Below, piece by piece: positions 1-8,721 of a stretch of DNA of 64,000 bases. Source of the stretch: Emticicia fluvialis (lineage in GTDB: Bacteria > Bacteroidota > Bacteroidia > Cytophagales > Spirosomataceae); NCBI RefSeq assembly GCF_024793945.1, contig NZ_JANUSD010000003.1, positions 1-64,000 of the forward strand, in the 5' to 3' direction. Position 1 is the stretch's first letter. Each line of letters starts with the position of its first letter. A program made the position numbers and the translations under genes. Under the pieces are notes generated by a model. That model worked only from the letters and a program-made list of their open reading frames with translations. It had not been told where the DNA came from and did not search any database.

Positions 1-39
1 ATCAACAATGCCAAGTAAAAATCCGAACTTATAAAAAAA

Positions 40-69
40 GAATCCAATTGAAAACTCCCAATTGGATTC
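40..69. terminator. Hairpin terminator at window edge
   Basis: A perfect 10-bp stem (40-49 pairs with 60-69) with a 10-nt loop. An A-run lies on the left and a T-rich stretch on the right, so it could terminate in either direction. It probably ends a gene lying left of the window. Confidence 0.5.
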
Positions 70-611
70 CGTAAATTAGTTTTTTAAATCTAAATAAGTG
101 TATCGCTTATTTAGGACTAGACACCTTTTTAGACAGCCTCGTTTGGTGTTCTATGTACGCGTTTTCAAGCCGGCAAAGCCAATGGGGTGAAATCGGGAGG
201 TTCATAACTATACACCTTTTTAATTATTCTTTGCCTGGCGCAAACCATTCAATAAGTAATATTTGCTACCACTTGATAATAAAAGTTATAAAATATAAAT
301 TTGTGTCCGAAATCACAGACAGGTATCTACTTGTCAGGATTCAATTAATTGGCTGCTTCTACTGCCCTTGTGCCCTAGTGCAAATTATGCTTTGTCCGAA
401 CAACACAACCGCCTGCAGCAAATCATGAGCGCTACTGTTTTGGTAGTATTCAAAAAAAAGCCATGTTTAAAATAATACTTGTGATGAAAAACCCCTAAGG
501 GCAATTAATATAAGTACCCCTACCATTCTAAAATACTTTAAGAATGGCCTCTGTTGTATTGAGTATTATCGTCTTTATATATTTTTCTTAACTAATTTAA
601 ACTAATAAAAA
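70..611. other. Intergenic, no gene seen
   Basis: About 540 bases without a credible coding frame. A short inverted repeat around 92-113 (7-bp arms AAATAAG/CTTATTT) and an AT-rich stretch before the lipoprotein start are the only visible structures. Confidence 0.5.
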
Positions 612-1682
612 ATGAAAACTAAAAACTCTCTACAATTTGTAAGCCTGAGTCTATCTTTGTTACTGGCAACAGGGTTATACAACTGCACACCTCAAAAATC
701 AGAACCTGAAATACCGAAATTTGACGAGGAGTACAAAAACGTTAAATTGCCTGAAATAACCATTGTGAAGCCTGCTGAGGTGGTGTTAGTGCCTGGTAAG
801 GTAGAAGAACCAAAGGCAGTAACTTCATTATCTGCCGAACTCACTGCCGGCACCGTTACTCCGGCTATTACCGCAGCTGCAACCGACATGGAGAAAATTG
901 TTTCGGCCGATAAAGCTGCTGAAATTAACGCCGCCTTTACTGACGACGTTATCAATAAACTGGCCAAAGGCGAGCCAATACCTGCCAGTTTAAAGGCTTC
1001 CATAGATGCAATTGCGGCTAATCCGGCATTTGCAGCCTATTTGCCTTCATTAACCTTACCCACAGTAAACGGAAAACCGGTAACCGGAATAGTGAAAGAG
1101 CTACCATTTAAAAATAATCAGCCGCTGTTCACCGTTCCCGATTACGCCATTGCGGCCATCAACAGCCCATGTACAGACTCTGCTCAGGCAGCTTTTAACC
1201 GTGCCAAAGCTGTGATAGACAACGCCAGAATTCAACAGCGTGCCAATGTAACCAACAGTTACAATCAGAACGTAGCTTCAATAAACAATACCGAGTGTTT
1301 TTCAACATTCCAGACTACGATTGTTAGTTCCATTGCCACGTCCTTAAATGTGTTTAATACCCGATTGGTTTTAATAAACAAAATAACAACTCCAACATCG
1401 CGCATAAAAAGCCCTGCGAATACCCTGGCGAACCCGGAAGCACAATTGGTTAAAACACTATTTATAGTAAACTTTACTACTCAGATAAATTCTTTTAATA
1501 GGCTATCGGTTGTGTCAAGCTCTGCCTGTGATACCGAAAAAACAGAAAAATTAAGGGCTGCCGAAATTGCAAGAGACACTAACTTTGTAACCGTAGAAAA
1601 CAATTATAAAACAGCCCTGGCAAATTTACAAGCTACGCTAACCAAAAGTTTCCAGACCTGCCACGATCAGGGCCAGGGTTGA
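612..1682 (+). CDS. Lipoprotein of unknown function (paralogue of 8722 gene)
   Basis: 356 residues with an N-terminal hydrophobic signal ending in a lipobox-like LYNC, so Cys25 would be lipidated and the protein anchored in the membrane. The mature N-terminus has a conserved segment (SEPEIPKF, then VKLP), followed by an Ala/Thr-rich low-complexity region. A longer conserved part contains NPAFAAYLP (about residues 136-144) and SPCTD, and the C-terminus is probably helical and ends in CHDQGQG. The same architecture and ending occur in the 348-residue product at 8722-9768, so the two are paralogues. Conserved Cys residues in the C-terminal half (SPCTD, CHDQGQG) suggest disulfides. I do not recognise a named family. 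A hairpin follows at 1842. Confidence 0.85.
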   Translation: MKTKNSLQFVSLSLSLLLATGLYNCTPQKSEPEIPKFDEEYKNVKLPEITIVKPAEVVLVPGKVEEPKAVTSLSAELTAGTVTPAITAAATDMEKIVSADKAAEINAAFTDDVINKLAKGEPIPASLKASIDAIAANPAFAAYLPSLTLPTVNGKPVTGIVKELPFKNNQPLFTVPDYAIAAINSPCTDSAQAAFNRAKAVIDNARIQQRANVTNSYNQNVASINNTECFSTFQTTIVSSIATSLNVFNTRLVLINKITTPTSRIKSPANTLANPEAQLVKTLFIVNFTTQINSFNRLSVVSSSACDTEKTEKLRAAEIARDTNFVTVENNYKTALANLQATLTKSFQTCHDQGQG

Positions 1683-1841
1683 TTGACACACACAGGTTTC
1701 TGAGTTTACGTTTCTATTATACTGCCTGATAAAGGTTCTATACCAAATAGTATTTAACAAAAACCCCAATCTTTCTGTGCGGTTTTCGCCAGGTTTAATT
1801 CAGGATAAAATCTTTTTTAAACAGCCCCATAGATTATATAA

Positions 1842-1880
1842 AACGGACAGGCCATCAATCAACAGCCTGTCCGTTCTTTC
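1842..1880 (+). terminator. Rho-independent-like terminator
   Basis: Arms AACGGACAGGC (1842-1852) and GCCTGTCCGTT (1865-1875) followed by a T-rich tail. It lies about 160 bases after the lipoprotein stop and is the natural end of that transcript. Confidence 0.65.
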
Positions 1881-1968
1881 GTTTAATTGCCTTCACCCAA
1901 AACCTAAGCACATTTTTGCAGCTTCATCACAAACTCAAGATACACCTGCAAAAAAGCTGCTCCTGCTC

Positions 1969-2017
1969 GGCTGATTATCCAATCAGTCGGAGTGTTGAGC
2001 ATTCTCTGAACACACTT
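1969..2017. repeat. Diverged copy of the 180-bp intergenic repeat
   Basis: Begins CTGATTATCCAATCAG, like the repeats at 3764 and 5796, and keeps the loop motif TTCTCTGAA. The stem has changed to GTGTT/AACAC. Only the first about 50 bases are recognisable. Confidence 0.5.
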
Positions 2018-2172
2018 TTAATACCATCTACTAAAACCAAACAGCATACCCCAAGCCTATCTGCAATAATAATACCTAATAAATTGCAATCAACACAACC
2101 GATAAATAAGTTTTTGTTATCTAACCTGAAATTTTCAGTTAATTATGCCTTTGCATTACTGTATTGCCGTCT

Positions 2173-2541
2173 ATGAAACCGATATTCGTATTTTGTATCT
2201 TGTTGCTCCTCCTGTCGTCACACGAAAACATCAATATGAATTGTTGCGAGAATCAGGATACTGAAACTGAAATAGCGGTGCTACAAAAAAACACAAACGT
2301 AAATCTGTTGAACCAAAGCCAGCCCGGGCAGTATGTATTCGGTAACATTGCACTCGCATACGCATGAGGCTTTGGGTGATTAAAACACAATAAAAATCCA
2401 CCGGAATGACACCGACACGGACGTATTTACGTTGCATTTCAAGAAAACAAAGGGGCTGGCTGTATAGATATGATGTTTTTAAACAATAAACTGGTGTATA
2501 ACCATGCAAATGGTGAACAATTTATAACCATACTCAAATAA
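2173..2541 (+). pseudogene. Probable decayed gene for a small secreted protein
   Basis: An ATG at 2173 opens a 64-residue frame with a strong hydrophobic signal-like start (FVFCILLLLLSS) and a CC pair, ending at 2367. Beyond several stops, another frame continues with protein-like composition (GRIYVAFQENKG, then a run to IT ILK) up to a stop at 2541. This looks like a short secreted protein broken by frameshifts and nonsense codons. No family is recognised. The rest of 1683-2640 shows only a terminator and a repeat fragment. A non-coding origin is also possible. Confidence 0.3.
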
Positions 2542-2640
2542 CAAAGCTGACAACTGGTAGCATAGGTAGCGCCGCTTCAAAGTTAAAGGCAATTACATTT
2601 AGGACAACGGTAGCTTAACAAACCATACACAATAAAACCC

Positions 2641-3717
2641 ATGAAAACATTCTGCCTTGTTAGTTTAATCATTCTGTTTCCTGTTGTCTCACTTTCCCAG
2701 AGTTTTCAGCTTAACGGCAAAATAGATAACTGCCATAATAGATGGGTTTATATAGAGGAAGTCAATAAAAATACAAAATCAGACTCCGCACTATGTAAAA
2801 GCAATCAGTTCAGCCTGACGGGGTCTATTTCTGAACCTAAATTGGTGAGGCTGACGGTGAATGGCAGCGATAGCTGGGTAGATTTTTTTTTAGAGAAAGG
2901 TACAATAAACATAACTACACAAAAAGATTCTCTTTGGAAAATCAGTTTTACGAACTCACCGCTAAATCAATTATACCAGAACTTTAATACCCATAGCGCA
3001 AATCCAATCCGGATGAAATTGGTTGAGTTTAGCATTAAAAAAAACAATTTAATACAACCACAAGATTCGGTTCAAATAACTTTAGTGAATAATGCCATTG
3101 ACTCACTGTACAACCAATCTGTAAAAAATATTATTAGCTTTATAGAAGAAAACAACGATAGTTTTCTGAGTTTGTATTATTTAGAATATCAGTATGGCGC
3201 TATTGGAATACCAAAATCGATTCAACTTTTTTCAGCTCTGCGTGAAGATATCAGGATAACACCGACCGGACAACGATTGATTGAAAAGTTGAATAAAATA
3301 GGAATCTTACAGATTAATGACCAGGCTCCGGCTTTTGTATTGAAAGATATGCAAGGAAAAGAATTAAGCCTTTCTCAGTTGGCAGGTAAAAAGGTTCTTT
3401 TAAACTTCTGGGCCAGTTGGTGCGGTCCTTGCCGTAAAGAGCACCCCGAGTTAGTGAAAATATATGAGAGACTAAAATCTAAAAATATTGAGTTTATCAG
3501 TATTTCGACTGACGAGGATATAACTAACTGGAAAGAGGCGGTAAAAAAAGACAAATTACATTGGCCTCAGCTTATCGATAAAAAAGATACCAAGGGCCTT
3601 ACAATTGCTAACAAATATGGCATTTATGGCATACCAGCCAACATTATAATAGATGAAAACGGCAAAGTGATAGCAAAGGATATAAATTTGAAAGACATTG
3701 ACAAGTTTTTAAATTAA
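2641..3717 (+). CDS. TlpA/ResA-like thiol-disulfide oxidoreductase
   Basis: 358 residues. A signal peptide (about 1-19) is followed by a DUF4369-like beta domain (about 21-110), a helical linker, and a C-terminal thioredoxin fold (about 225-358). The redox motif is WCGPC (Cys261, Cys264) inside NFWASWCGPC, and a cis-Pro region (GIYGIPANIIID) follows near residue 333. Family members act in the periplasm, reducing disulfides or supporting cytochrome c maturation. The DUF4369 plus AhpC/TSA-thioredoxin layout is typical of Bacteroidota. The gene is monocistronic. The start codon is directly followed by a lysine and a hydrophobic segment. Assignment of the fold is secure; the physiological substrate is unknown. 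Confidence 0.93.
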   Translation: MKTFCLVSLIILFPVVSLSQSFQLNGKIDNCHNRWVYIEEVNKNTKSDSALCKSNQFSLTGSISEPKLVRLTVNGSDSWVDFFLEKGTINITTQKDSLWKISFTNSPLNQLYQNFNTHSANPIRMKLVEFSIKKNNLIQPQDSVQITLVNNAIDSLYNQSVKNIISFIEENNDSFLSLYYLEYQYGAIGIPKSIQLFSALREDIRITPTGQRLIEKLNKIGILQINDQAPAFVLKDMQGKELSLSQLAGKKVLLNFWASWCGPCRKEHPELVKIYERLKSKNIEFISISTDEDITNWKEAVKKDKLHWPQLIDKKDTKGLTIANKYGIYGIPANIIIDENGKVIAKDINLKDIDKFLN

Positions 3718-3763
3718 GTATCAATGAGTGATTTGCAACTTATCCAAACACCTTTTTTCGCCA

Positions 3764-3943
3764 GATTATCCAGTCAGTTGCCGTGGCAGCCGTTCTCTGA
3801 AAGGCTGCGTAAATCACCAGCGGCATAGGCTGAAAACCGGATACATTTCCTGATTATGCTGCTACCCAAAATCTAATTGCACGGGTTTTGGCAGGAAGCA
3901 ATTCAACAACCCTGCCAACGGCAAGGTTTATTTGTTTCAGAAA
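3764..3943. repeat. 180-bp intergenic direct repeat, copy 1
   Basis: From GATTATCCAGTCAG to TTTATTTGTTTCAGAAA this matches 5796-5975 over 180 bases with few differences. It contains a hairpin GCAGCC/GGCTGC whose loop includes TTCTCTGAA. The two copies bracket the epimerase and Crp/Fnr genes in the same orientation. Confidence 0.85.
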
Positions 3944-4001
3944 CCCGCCTGAGGGCGCCTCCGGCTCAGCAGCAACGCCCAACAGTAAAGATACAGGTTG
4001 C

Positions 4002-5012
4002 TTACAGCAAATTGCGGTGTGACATCAGATACGCCAGCGCTTCGGTTACGGCCTGCTCAGGACTTTTGGGATTAAAGCCCAGTTCGTTTCTCGACTTCGA
4101 TATATCAAAATCCTGTTGCAGCCCAGAAAACATCGCAATGTCTTTCCGCGTCAGTACAGGCGGTTTGCCACTCAGTCTGGCCGACAGCTCCATCAGTCCG
4201 GCAATGGCAAACAACCCTATTTTCGGAACCGTCCCCGGAATCTTGATTTTCAGTTCCGGATACAGCCTTTGCGCCAGCCGGGTGGTATCGGTAATGGTCA
4301 TGCTTTTTTCGTTGGCCAGTATGTATCGTTCGCCGGGTTTGCCGTGTAGCGCAGCCAGCAGGCAGCCTTCGGCCACATCTTTTACATCTACCCAGTTCAG
4401 GGTAATGCCCGTGTCTACCGGTATCTGCCGGTTCAGTATCAGCCTCAGTATGCCGTAAGACACATTCAGGGGCAGAAAAGCCTCGCTGCCAATCATGGCG
4501 CCGGGCATAACGGCCACCAGCGGCACACCCAGGTTTTCGGCCAGCTCAAAAGCCAGTTTTTCACCATCATTCTTTGAGTTATAGTACATATCGCGCCGGT
4601 CCGGGTTATAGCCGTTGCTCTCCCGGGTAGGCAGCCGGCGGTAATCCAGCGCGGCTATCGAGCTCACATATACTATCTTTTTTACCCCGGCCACGGCGGC
4701 GGCCTCAATGGTGCTGCGGGTACCCGCCATGTTTACTTCATAAATTTCCTTTTTAGGGTCTTTGGCCCATAGTTTAAAGGCGGCACCTACGGCATAGAAG
4801 GTATCTACCCCCTGCAAGGCGGCTATGAACGATGCCTTGTCGGTAATATCGGCCTGCACTACCTCGCAGGCCAGCCCCTTAAAGCTCTCGCGGTTGTTTA
4901 GGTTGCGCACCGTAGCCCGCACCGCATAACCTTCTTTTAATAGTAACCTTACCAGATTATTGCCCAGATGCCCGTTAGCGCCAGACACCAGCACCAGATT
5001 TTTATTTTTCAT
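4002..5012 (-). CDS. NAD-dependent epimerase/dehydratase, dihydroflavonol-reductase-like
   Basis: 336 residues from the ATG at 5012. A frame-compatible start at 5066 would lie upstream of the -7 promoter element at 5044-5037 and is rejected. The N-terminal Rossmann motif SGANGHLGNNL (about residues 10-20) binds NAD(P). YNSKNDGEKLA supplies the YxxxK catalytic pair of the extended short-chain dehydrogenases, preceded by VYVSSIAAL for the catalytic serine. The overall pattern resembles dihydroflavonol-4-reductase/NAD-epimerase proteins, acting in the cytosol on an unknown sugar or carbonyl substrate. It lies 64 bases downstream of a Crp/Fnr gene on the same strand and may be controlled by it. 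The pair sits between two copies of a 180-bp repeat. Confidence 0.88.
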   Translation of the reverse strand: MKNKNLVLVSGANGHLGNNLVRLLLKEGYAVRATVRNLNNRESFKGLACEVVQADITDKASFIAALQGVDTFYAVGAAFKLWAKDPKKEIYEVNMAGTRSTIEAAAVAGVKKIVYVSSIAALDYRRLPTRESNGYNPDRRDMYYNSKNDGEKLAFELAENLGVPLVAVMPGAMIGSEAFLPLNVSYGILRLILNRQIPVDTGITLNWVDVKDVAEGCLLAALHGKPGERYILANEKSMTITDTTRLAQRLYPELKIKIPGTVPKIGLFAIAGLMELSARLSGKPPVLTRKDIAMFSGLQQDFDISKSRNELGFNPKSPEQAVTEALAYLMSHRNLL

Positions 5013-5036
5013 GAATATTGATTTTAAATGATGGGG

Positions 5037-5044
5037 CAAAATTA
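5037..5044 (-). promoter_or_regulatory. -7 element TAATTTTG for the epimerase gene
   Basis: Reads TAATTTTG on the minus strand, matching the Bacteroidota -7 consensus TAnnTTTG, 25 bases before the ATG at 5012. It suggests the epimerase has its own promoter even though the Crp/Fnr gene is just upstream. Confidence 0.5.
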
Positions 5045-5076
5045 TGCCCGGCTCAGGTAAAACCACTTCACAAATG

Positions 5077-5652
5077 TTACCTAATGATTTGCTTCCGGAT
5101 ACGGCTGAGGCTTTTGGGGTTCATACCCAGAAAAGAGGCAATGTACTGCACCGGCACATGGCGGATAACCTCTGGCTGCCCGGCCATCAGCTTCAGATAC
5201 CGCTGCTCGGCGCTGAGGGTGGCCAGGTCTCTGGCGCGGTTTTCGTTATAAGCCAGCGACTGCTGAAACACCTGAATGCTGAAATCCCGGAAAGCACGGC
5301 TCTGGTCAATGAGGTGGTCCAGCCCTTTTTTGGTTATGCGCAGCAGCTCGCAGGCTGTTATACATTCCAGGGTATCGCTGGCAATGGTCTGATTAATAAA
5401 ATGGGCATAAGAAGTAATAAATCCGGGCGGACAGTTGATGTGCGTGGTTACTTCGTCGCCCTTATCATTATAATGATACAAGCGCACAAAGCCCGACACC
5501 ACAAAATACAGATGCCCCGGTATTTTGCCCTGCTCTTCCAGAACGGTATTTCTGGCATACGGCACGGGCTCAAAGTATTGCAGGCACAATTGCCTGTCGG
5601 TGTCTGTAAGCCCCACCTGTGCCATAATTATGTCAATCAGTTGCTTGTGCAT
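5077..5652 (-). CDS. Crp/Fnr-family transcriptional regulator
   Basis: 191 residues. A cyclic-nucleotide-binding-like beta roll spans about residues 20-115 (motifs GHLYFVVSGFVRLYH and PPGFITSY). A long dimer helix follows, then a C-terminal winged HTH with a recognition-helix pattern (YIASFLGMNPKSLSRIRKQ). It lacks Fnr-type iron-sulfur cysteines. Bacteroidota encode many such small Crp-like regulators next to one or two target genes; the downstream epimerase is the obvious candidate. A -7 element ends only 4 bases before the ATG, so the mRNA may be leaderless. The ligand is unknown. Confidence 0.9.
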   Translation of the reverse strand: MHKQLIDIIMAQVGLTDTDRQLCLQYFEPVPYARNTVLEEQGKIPGHLYFVVSGFVRLYHYNDKGDEVTTHINCPPGFITSYAHFINQTIASDTLECITACELLRITKKGLDHLIDQSRAFRDFSIQVFQQSLAYNENRARDLATLSAEQRYLKLMAGQPEVIRHVPVQYIASFLGMNPKSLSRIRKQIIR

Positions 5653-5656
5653 GGCA

Positions 5657-5664
5657 CAAAAATA
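5657..5664 (-). promoter_or_regulatory. -7 element TATTTTTG for the crp/fnr gene
   Basis: Minus-strand TATTTTTG matches TAnnTTTG and ends 4 bases before the start codon. Transcription would begin at or very near the ATG. Confidence 0.5.
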
Positions 5665-5795
5665 AACATTAGCCGCACATCTAAAGCTGATGCCTGTGTA
5701 TTTTTAATGGGTGGGTTTATCAATAAGCATCTGTTTCAGATTTAATTTACCTTGCCTTATGGTCCAGAATTCTGAACCCCACCTCCTGCCCGGCT

Positions 5796-5975
5796 GATTA
5801 TCCAGTCAGTTGCCGTGTCAGCCGTTCTCTGAACGGCAGCTTAAATCACCAGCGGCATAGGCTGAAAACCGGATACATTTCCTGATTATGCTGCTACCCA
5901 AAATCTAATTGCACGGGTTTTGGCAGGAAGCCATTCAACAACCCTGCCAACGGTAAGGTTTATTTGTTTGAGAAA
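5796..5975. repeat. 180-bp intergenic direct repeat, copy 2
   Basis: Copy of 3764-3943. The hairpin arms are GCCGTT/AACGGC here, changed on both sides relative to copy 1 so that pairing is kept around the same TCTCTGAA loop. Confidence 0.85.
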
Positions 5976-6101
5976 AATTAAACCCCTGCCGAAGACAAAC
6001 AATACCCCCCTACGCCATGGCATACTCTTTTGGCTTTAATAATATTTGTGAGCCTTCGCTAATACTTATATTTTTGATACCGCCATCCAAACCACTGCAT
6101 T

Positions 6102-7484
6102 ATGGCAAACCAGAGCCTTATTAAAGAAAGATTACCCATTACCCTGGCCATTGCTATTTTTATGCAAATGCTAGACTCCACCGTTCTCAACACTGCCCTG
6201 CCGGCCATTGCACAAGACCTGCATCAGTCAGCCATTAATATGCACTATGCCATTGTCAGCTATGTACTCACGCTGGCCGTGCTGATGCCCGTGAGCGGTT
6301 TTCTGGCCGACAGGTTCGGTACCAGAAAAATATTTCTGCTGGCGCTGGTGGTTTTCAGTGTGGGGTCATTGCTTTGTGCCTTGTCGCAAACGCTTACGCA
6401 CCTTATTATTGCGCGTATTATTCAGGGGGCGGGTGGAAGTTTGCTTACGCCTGTGGGCAAGCTGGCGCTTATCAAGACTTTTAACAGCAAAGAAATGGTG
6501 CAGGCCATGAACTTTGCCATTGTGCCTGCGCTCATAGGCCCCGTAATGGGCCCGCTGGTGGGTGGGTATGTGTCGGTGTACCTTTCATGGCACTGGATAT
6601 TCCTCATTAATATACCCATTGGTGTGCTGGGCATAGTGCTGGCCCTCAATTACATGCCCGACTACCGCTCCGAATCGCCAAAGTTCGATTTACGCGGCTT
6701 CCTCTATTTCTCGCTGGCTTCGCTCCTGCTCTCGCTGTCGATAGAACTCCTGGGCGACATCCAGAATCTTACCCTGGTGCTTACTATCTTTATTATAGGC
6801 ATACTGCTGTTTGTGCTGTACTTTGCCTATGCCCGGCGGTCGGCCAATCCGCTCTTTCCGCTCAACCTGTTTATGGTACGCACATTCAGAGTAGGTATAC
6901 TGGGTAATTTTGCCACGCGGCTGGGCATCAGCGCGGTACCGCTGTTGCTTCCGCTCATGATACAGACCATCTACGGGCAGTCGGCCATTGTGTCAGGCTG
7001 GATGCTGGCGCCAATGGCGCTTATGGCCATTTTTGCCAAGTCGCGCGTTATCAATATCCTGTCCCGGTTCGGCTACCGCAACACGCTGGTAGTAAACACC
7101 ACCATTATAGGCCTGCTGATATGCGCCCTGGCTATACCGGGCATACATACCAACCTTTACTGGTTTGTACCCATTATTTTTTCTTTGGGGTTCTTCAACT
7201 CCATCCAGTTTACTTCTATGAACAGCATAGCCCTTGCCGACCTCCGCCAGCATCACACCAGCAGTGGCAACTCGCTATTGGCGGTCAATCAGCAGCTGGC
7301 CATTGGTTTTGGTATTTCAACCGGGTTGGTGGTAGTGAAATATTTTCAGTTTAACACCACCCTTACCCACAACAACGGGCATAACGCTTTCCGCTACACG
7401 TTTGTAGTGATGGGCCTTATCAGCATACTGGCCAGCCTGGTTTTCAGACGCCTGCACCCGTCAGACGGCACTAACCTGCAATAG
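6102..7484 (+). CDS. MFS drug exporter, DHA2 (MdtD/HsrA-like)
   Basis: 460 residues, almost entirely hydrophobic helices, as expected for a 14-helix DHA2 drug:proton antiporter of the inner membrane. TM1 carries FMQMLDSTVLNTALPAIA, a diagnostic DHA2 signature. The loop after TM2 has motif A (GFLADRFGTRKIF), and TM5 carries the antiporter motif C (GPVMGPLVGG). The sequence is closest in style to E. coli MdtD and HsrA. It is a single gene with the 180-bp repeat upstream. The substrate cannot be predicted. Confidence 0.92.
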   Translation: MANQSLIKERLPITLAIAIFMQMLDSTVLNTALPAIAQDLHQSAINMHYAIVSYVLTLAVLMPVSGFLADRFGTRKIFLLALVVFSVGSLLCALSQTLTHLIIARIIQGAGGSLLTPVGKLALIKTFNSKEMVQAMNFAIVPALIGPVMGPLVGGYVSVYLSWHWIFLINIPIGVLGIVLALNYMPDYRSESPKFDLRGFLYFSLASLLLSLSIELLGDIQNLTLVLTIFIIGILLFVLYFAYARRSANPLFPLNLFMVRTFRVGILGNFATRLGISAVPLLLPLMIQTIYGQSAIVSGWMLAPMALMAIFAKSRVINILSRFGYRNTLVVNTTIIGLLICALAIPGIHTNLYWFVPIIFSLGFFNSIQFTSMNSIALADLRQHHTSSGNSLLAVNQQLAIGFGISTGLVVVKYFQFNTTLTHNNGHNAFRYTFVVMGLISILASLVFRRLHPSDGTNLQ

Positions 7485-7745
7485 CCCCTATAATACCTCA
7501 GAATCTAACCCAGGCCATACATACGCGTGGCCTTAGGCAATAAACCCACCTGCAAGGTCCATCAGGGTCTGTTCTGCATTGGCTAATACCCGTACCACCA
7601 TGCGCTTAACCTGTAAACAGGAGCATTTTTGGGCAAAGCTACGCCAGCAAAACCTTCTGTGGGCGTTTGTAAAAAGGCCACAGCGAGTCTCAGTCTCGTA
7701 AATCGCATATACACCGGCCATAAGGGCGCCGGGCTTCAGAACTGC

Positions 7746-7958
7746 TTATTTAAATAAGCTCGTATCTTCTTTTGAGCCGAAGAACTTCCTGACAGGGGAA
7801 CTTCGTCTGAAAAGAATCCTTAAAATAGTTACAAACACCATGTAAGCCGCCAGCCCGATAAACAGGCGTTTCGAAACAGGGATGTTAAAATAGCCTACCA
7901 TGTAAACCCCTGCCACAAGAGGAGCAAGCAATAAAAAGAAGTAGTGACGGCGTCGCAT
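7746..7958 (-). CDS. Small two-helix membrane protein
   Basis: 70 residues starting MRRRHYFFLLLAP, with two predicted transmembrane helices (about 6-25 and 33-50) and a basic tail (RRSSPVRKFFGSKE). It is a clear paralogue of the 81-residue product at 14324-14569: both share the MRR start, a GF/YFNI segment, the second helix ending in LRIL, and a positively charged end. It stands alone between the exporter and a long gap. Function unknown. Confidence 0.7.
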   Translation of the reverse strand: MRRRHYFFLLLAPLVAGVYMVGYFNIPVSKRLFIGLAAYMVFVTILRILFRRSSPVRKFFGSKEDTSLFK

Positions 7959-8721
7959 AGATTTTTACGTTTTAAAAAGTCAAAAGGCCGGAGCAGTTTA
8001 AATCCGGCAAGCAGTTATTAATTAGTTATTTACTTTAGATGCAGATTTCATGCCATTGATACCTGTTGAAACATATAATTTTTTTTTCGTTTCGGGCAAA
8101 AAATTTTAATCTCACCAAATGTATCCGCCTGATAATTTTTTAAGCCTGCATCAGGTGGTCTTCAGGCAAAATCCTGAAAGACAAACCGGCAAAAAGTATC
8201 GACAAAACAGACGCCACCACCCATCTGTAAAGGTACCGCTTAATAAATTATTGGACTGAAATAAGGAAAAATATAACGTTAGCAATCAACAACCAGGCAT
8301 TATGGTTAGTTGTGTTATTTTTTGTGTTTTTTTACATAAATAAATCTGTTACCGCTTGATAATTAGTTTTTTTTACAATATTTTAGTGCCTGAAATCAGA
8401 TAGAAGATTTCATAATGTCAGGATTCTAATATTTACTGCATTCTTTCTGAACCTCGTTTTATCATTGGTATGTCTTTTGCTTGAACGGGTTTTCAGCTTT
8501 CACCGGGCGTTTTAGAATGTATTGCATACCGAAAAAATTAAAGGCCGGGTTGCTCTATTAAGAAATATAACGGGTAAAGGCGGGAGGGTAAAAACCCTCT
8601 GATTGAAAAACTTGTGCGTATGCCGTCCTCCCCACTCAAATCCAAACAAACTAGAAAATTTAAATTTGCAAAAAACCAATTCAGATATAGTTAAATTATT
8701 ACGCATCCAAAGTAAAAAAAA
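7959..8721. other. Intergenic, no gene seen
   Basis: About 760 AT-rich bases before the second lipoprotein gene. Both strands lack a convincing coding frame or RNA gene. Confidence 0.5.

Noticed and set aside
3877..4458. Plus-strand frame opposite the epimerase gene
   Set aside because: It is antisense to a well-supported Rossmann enzyme and partly within the 180-bp repeat.
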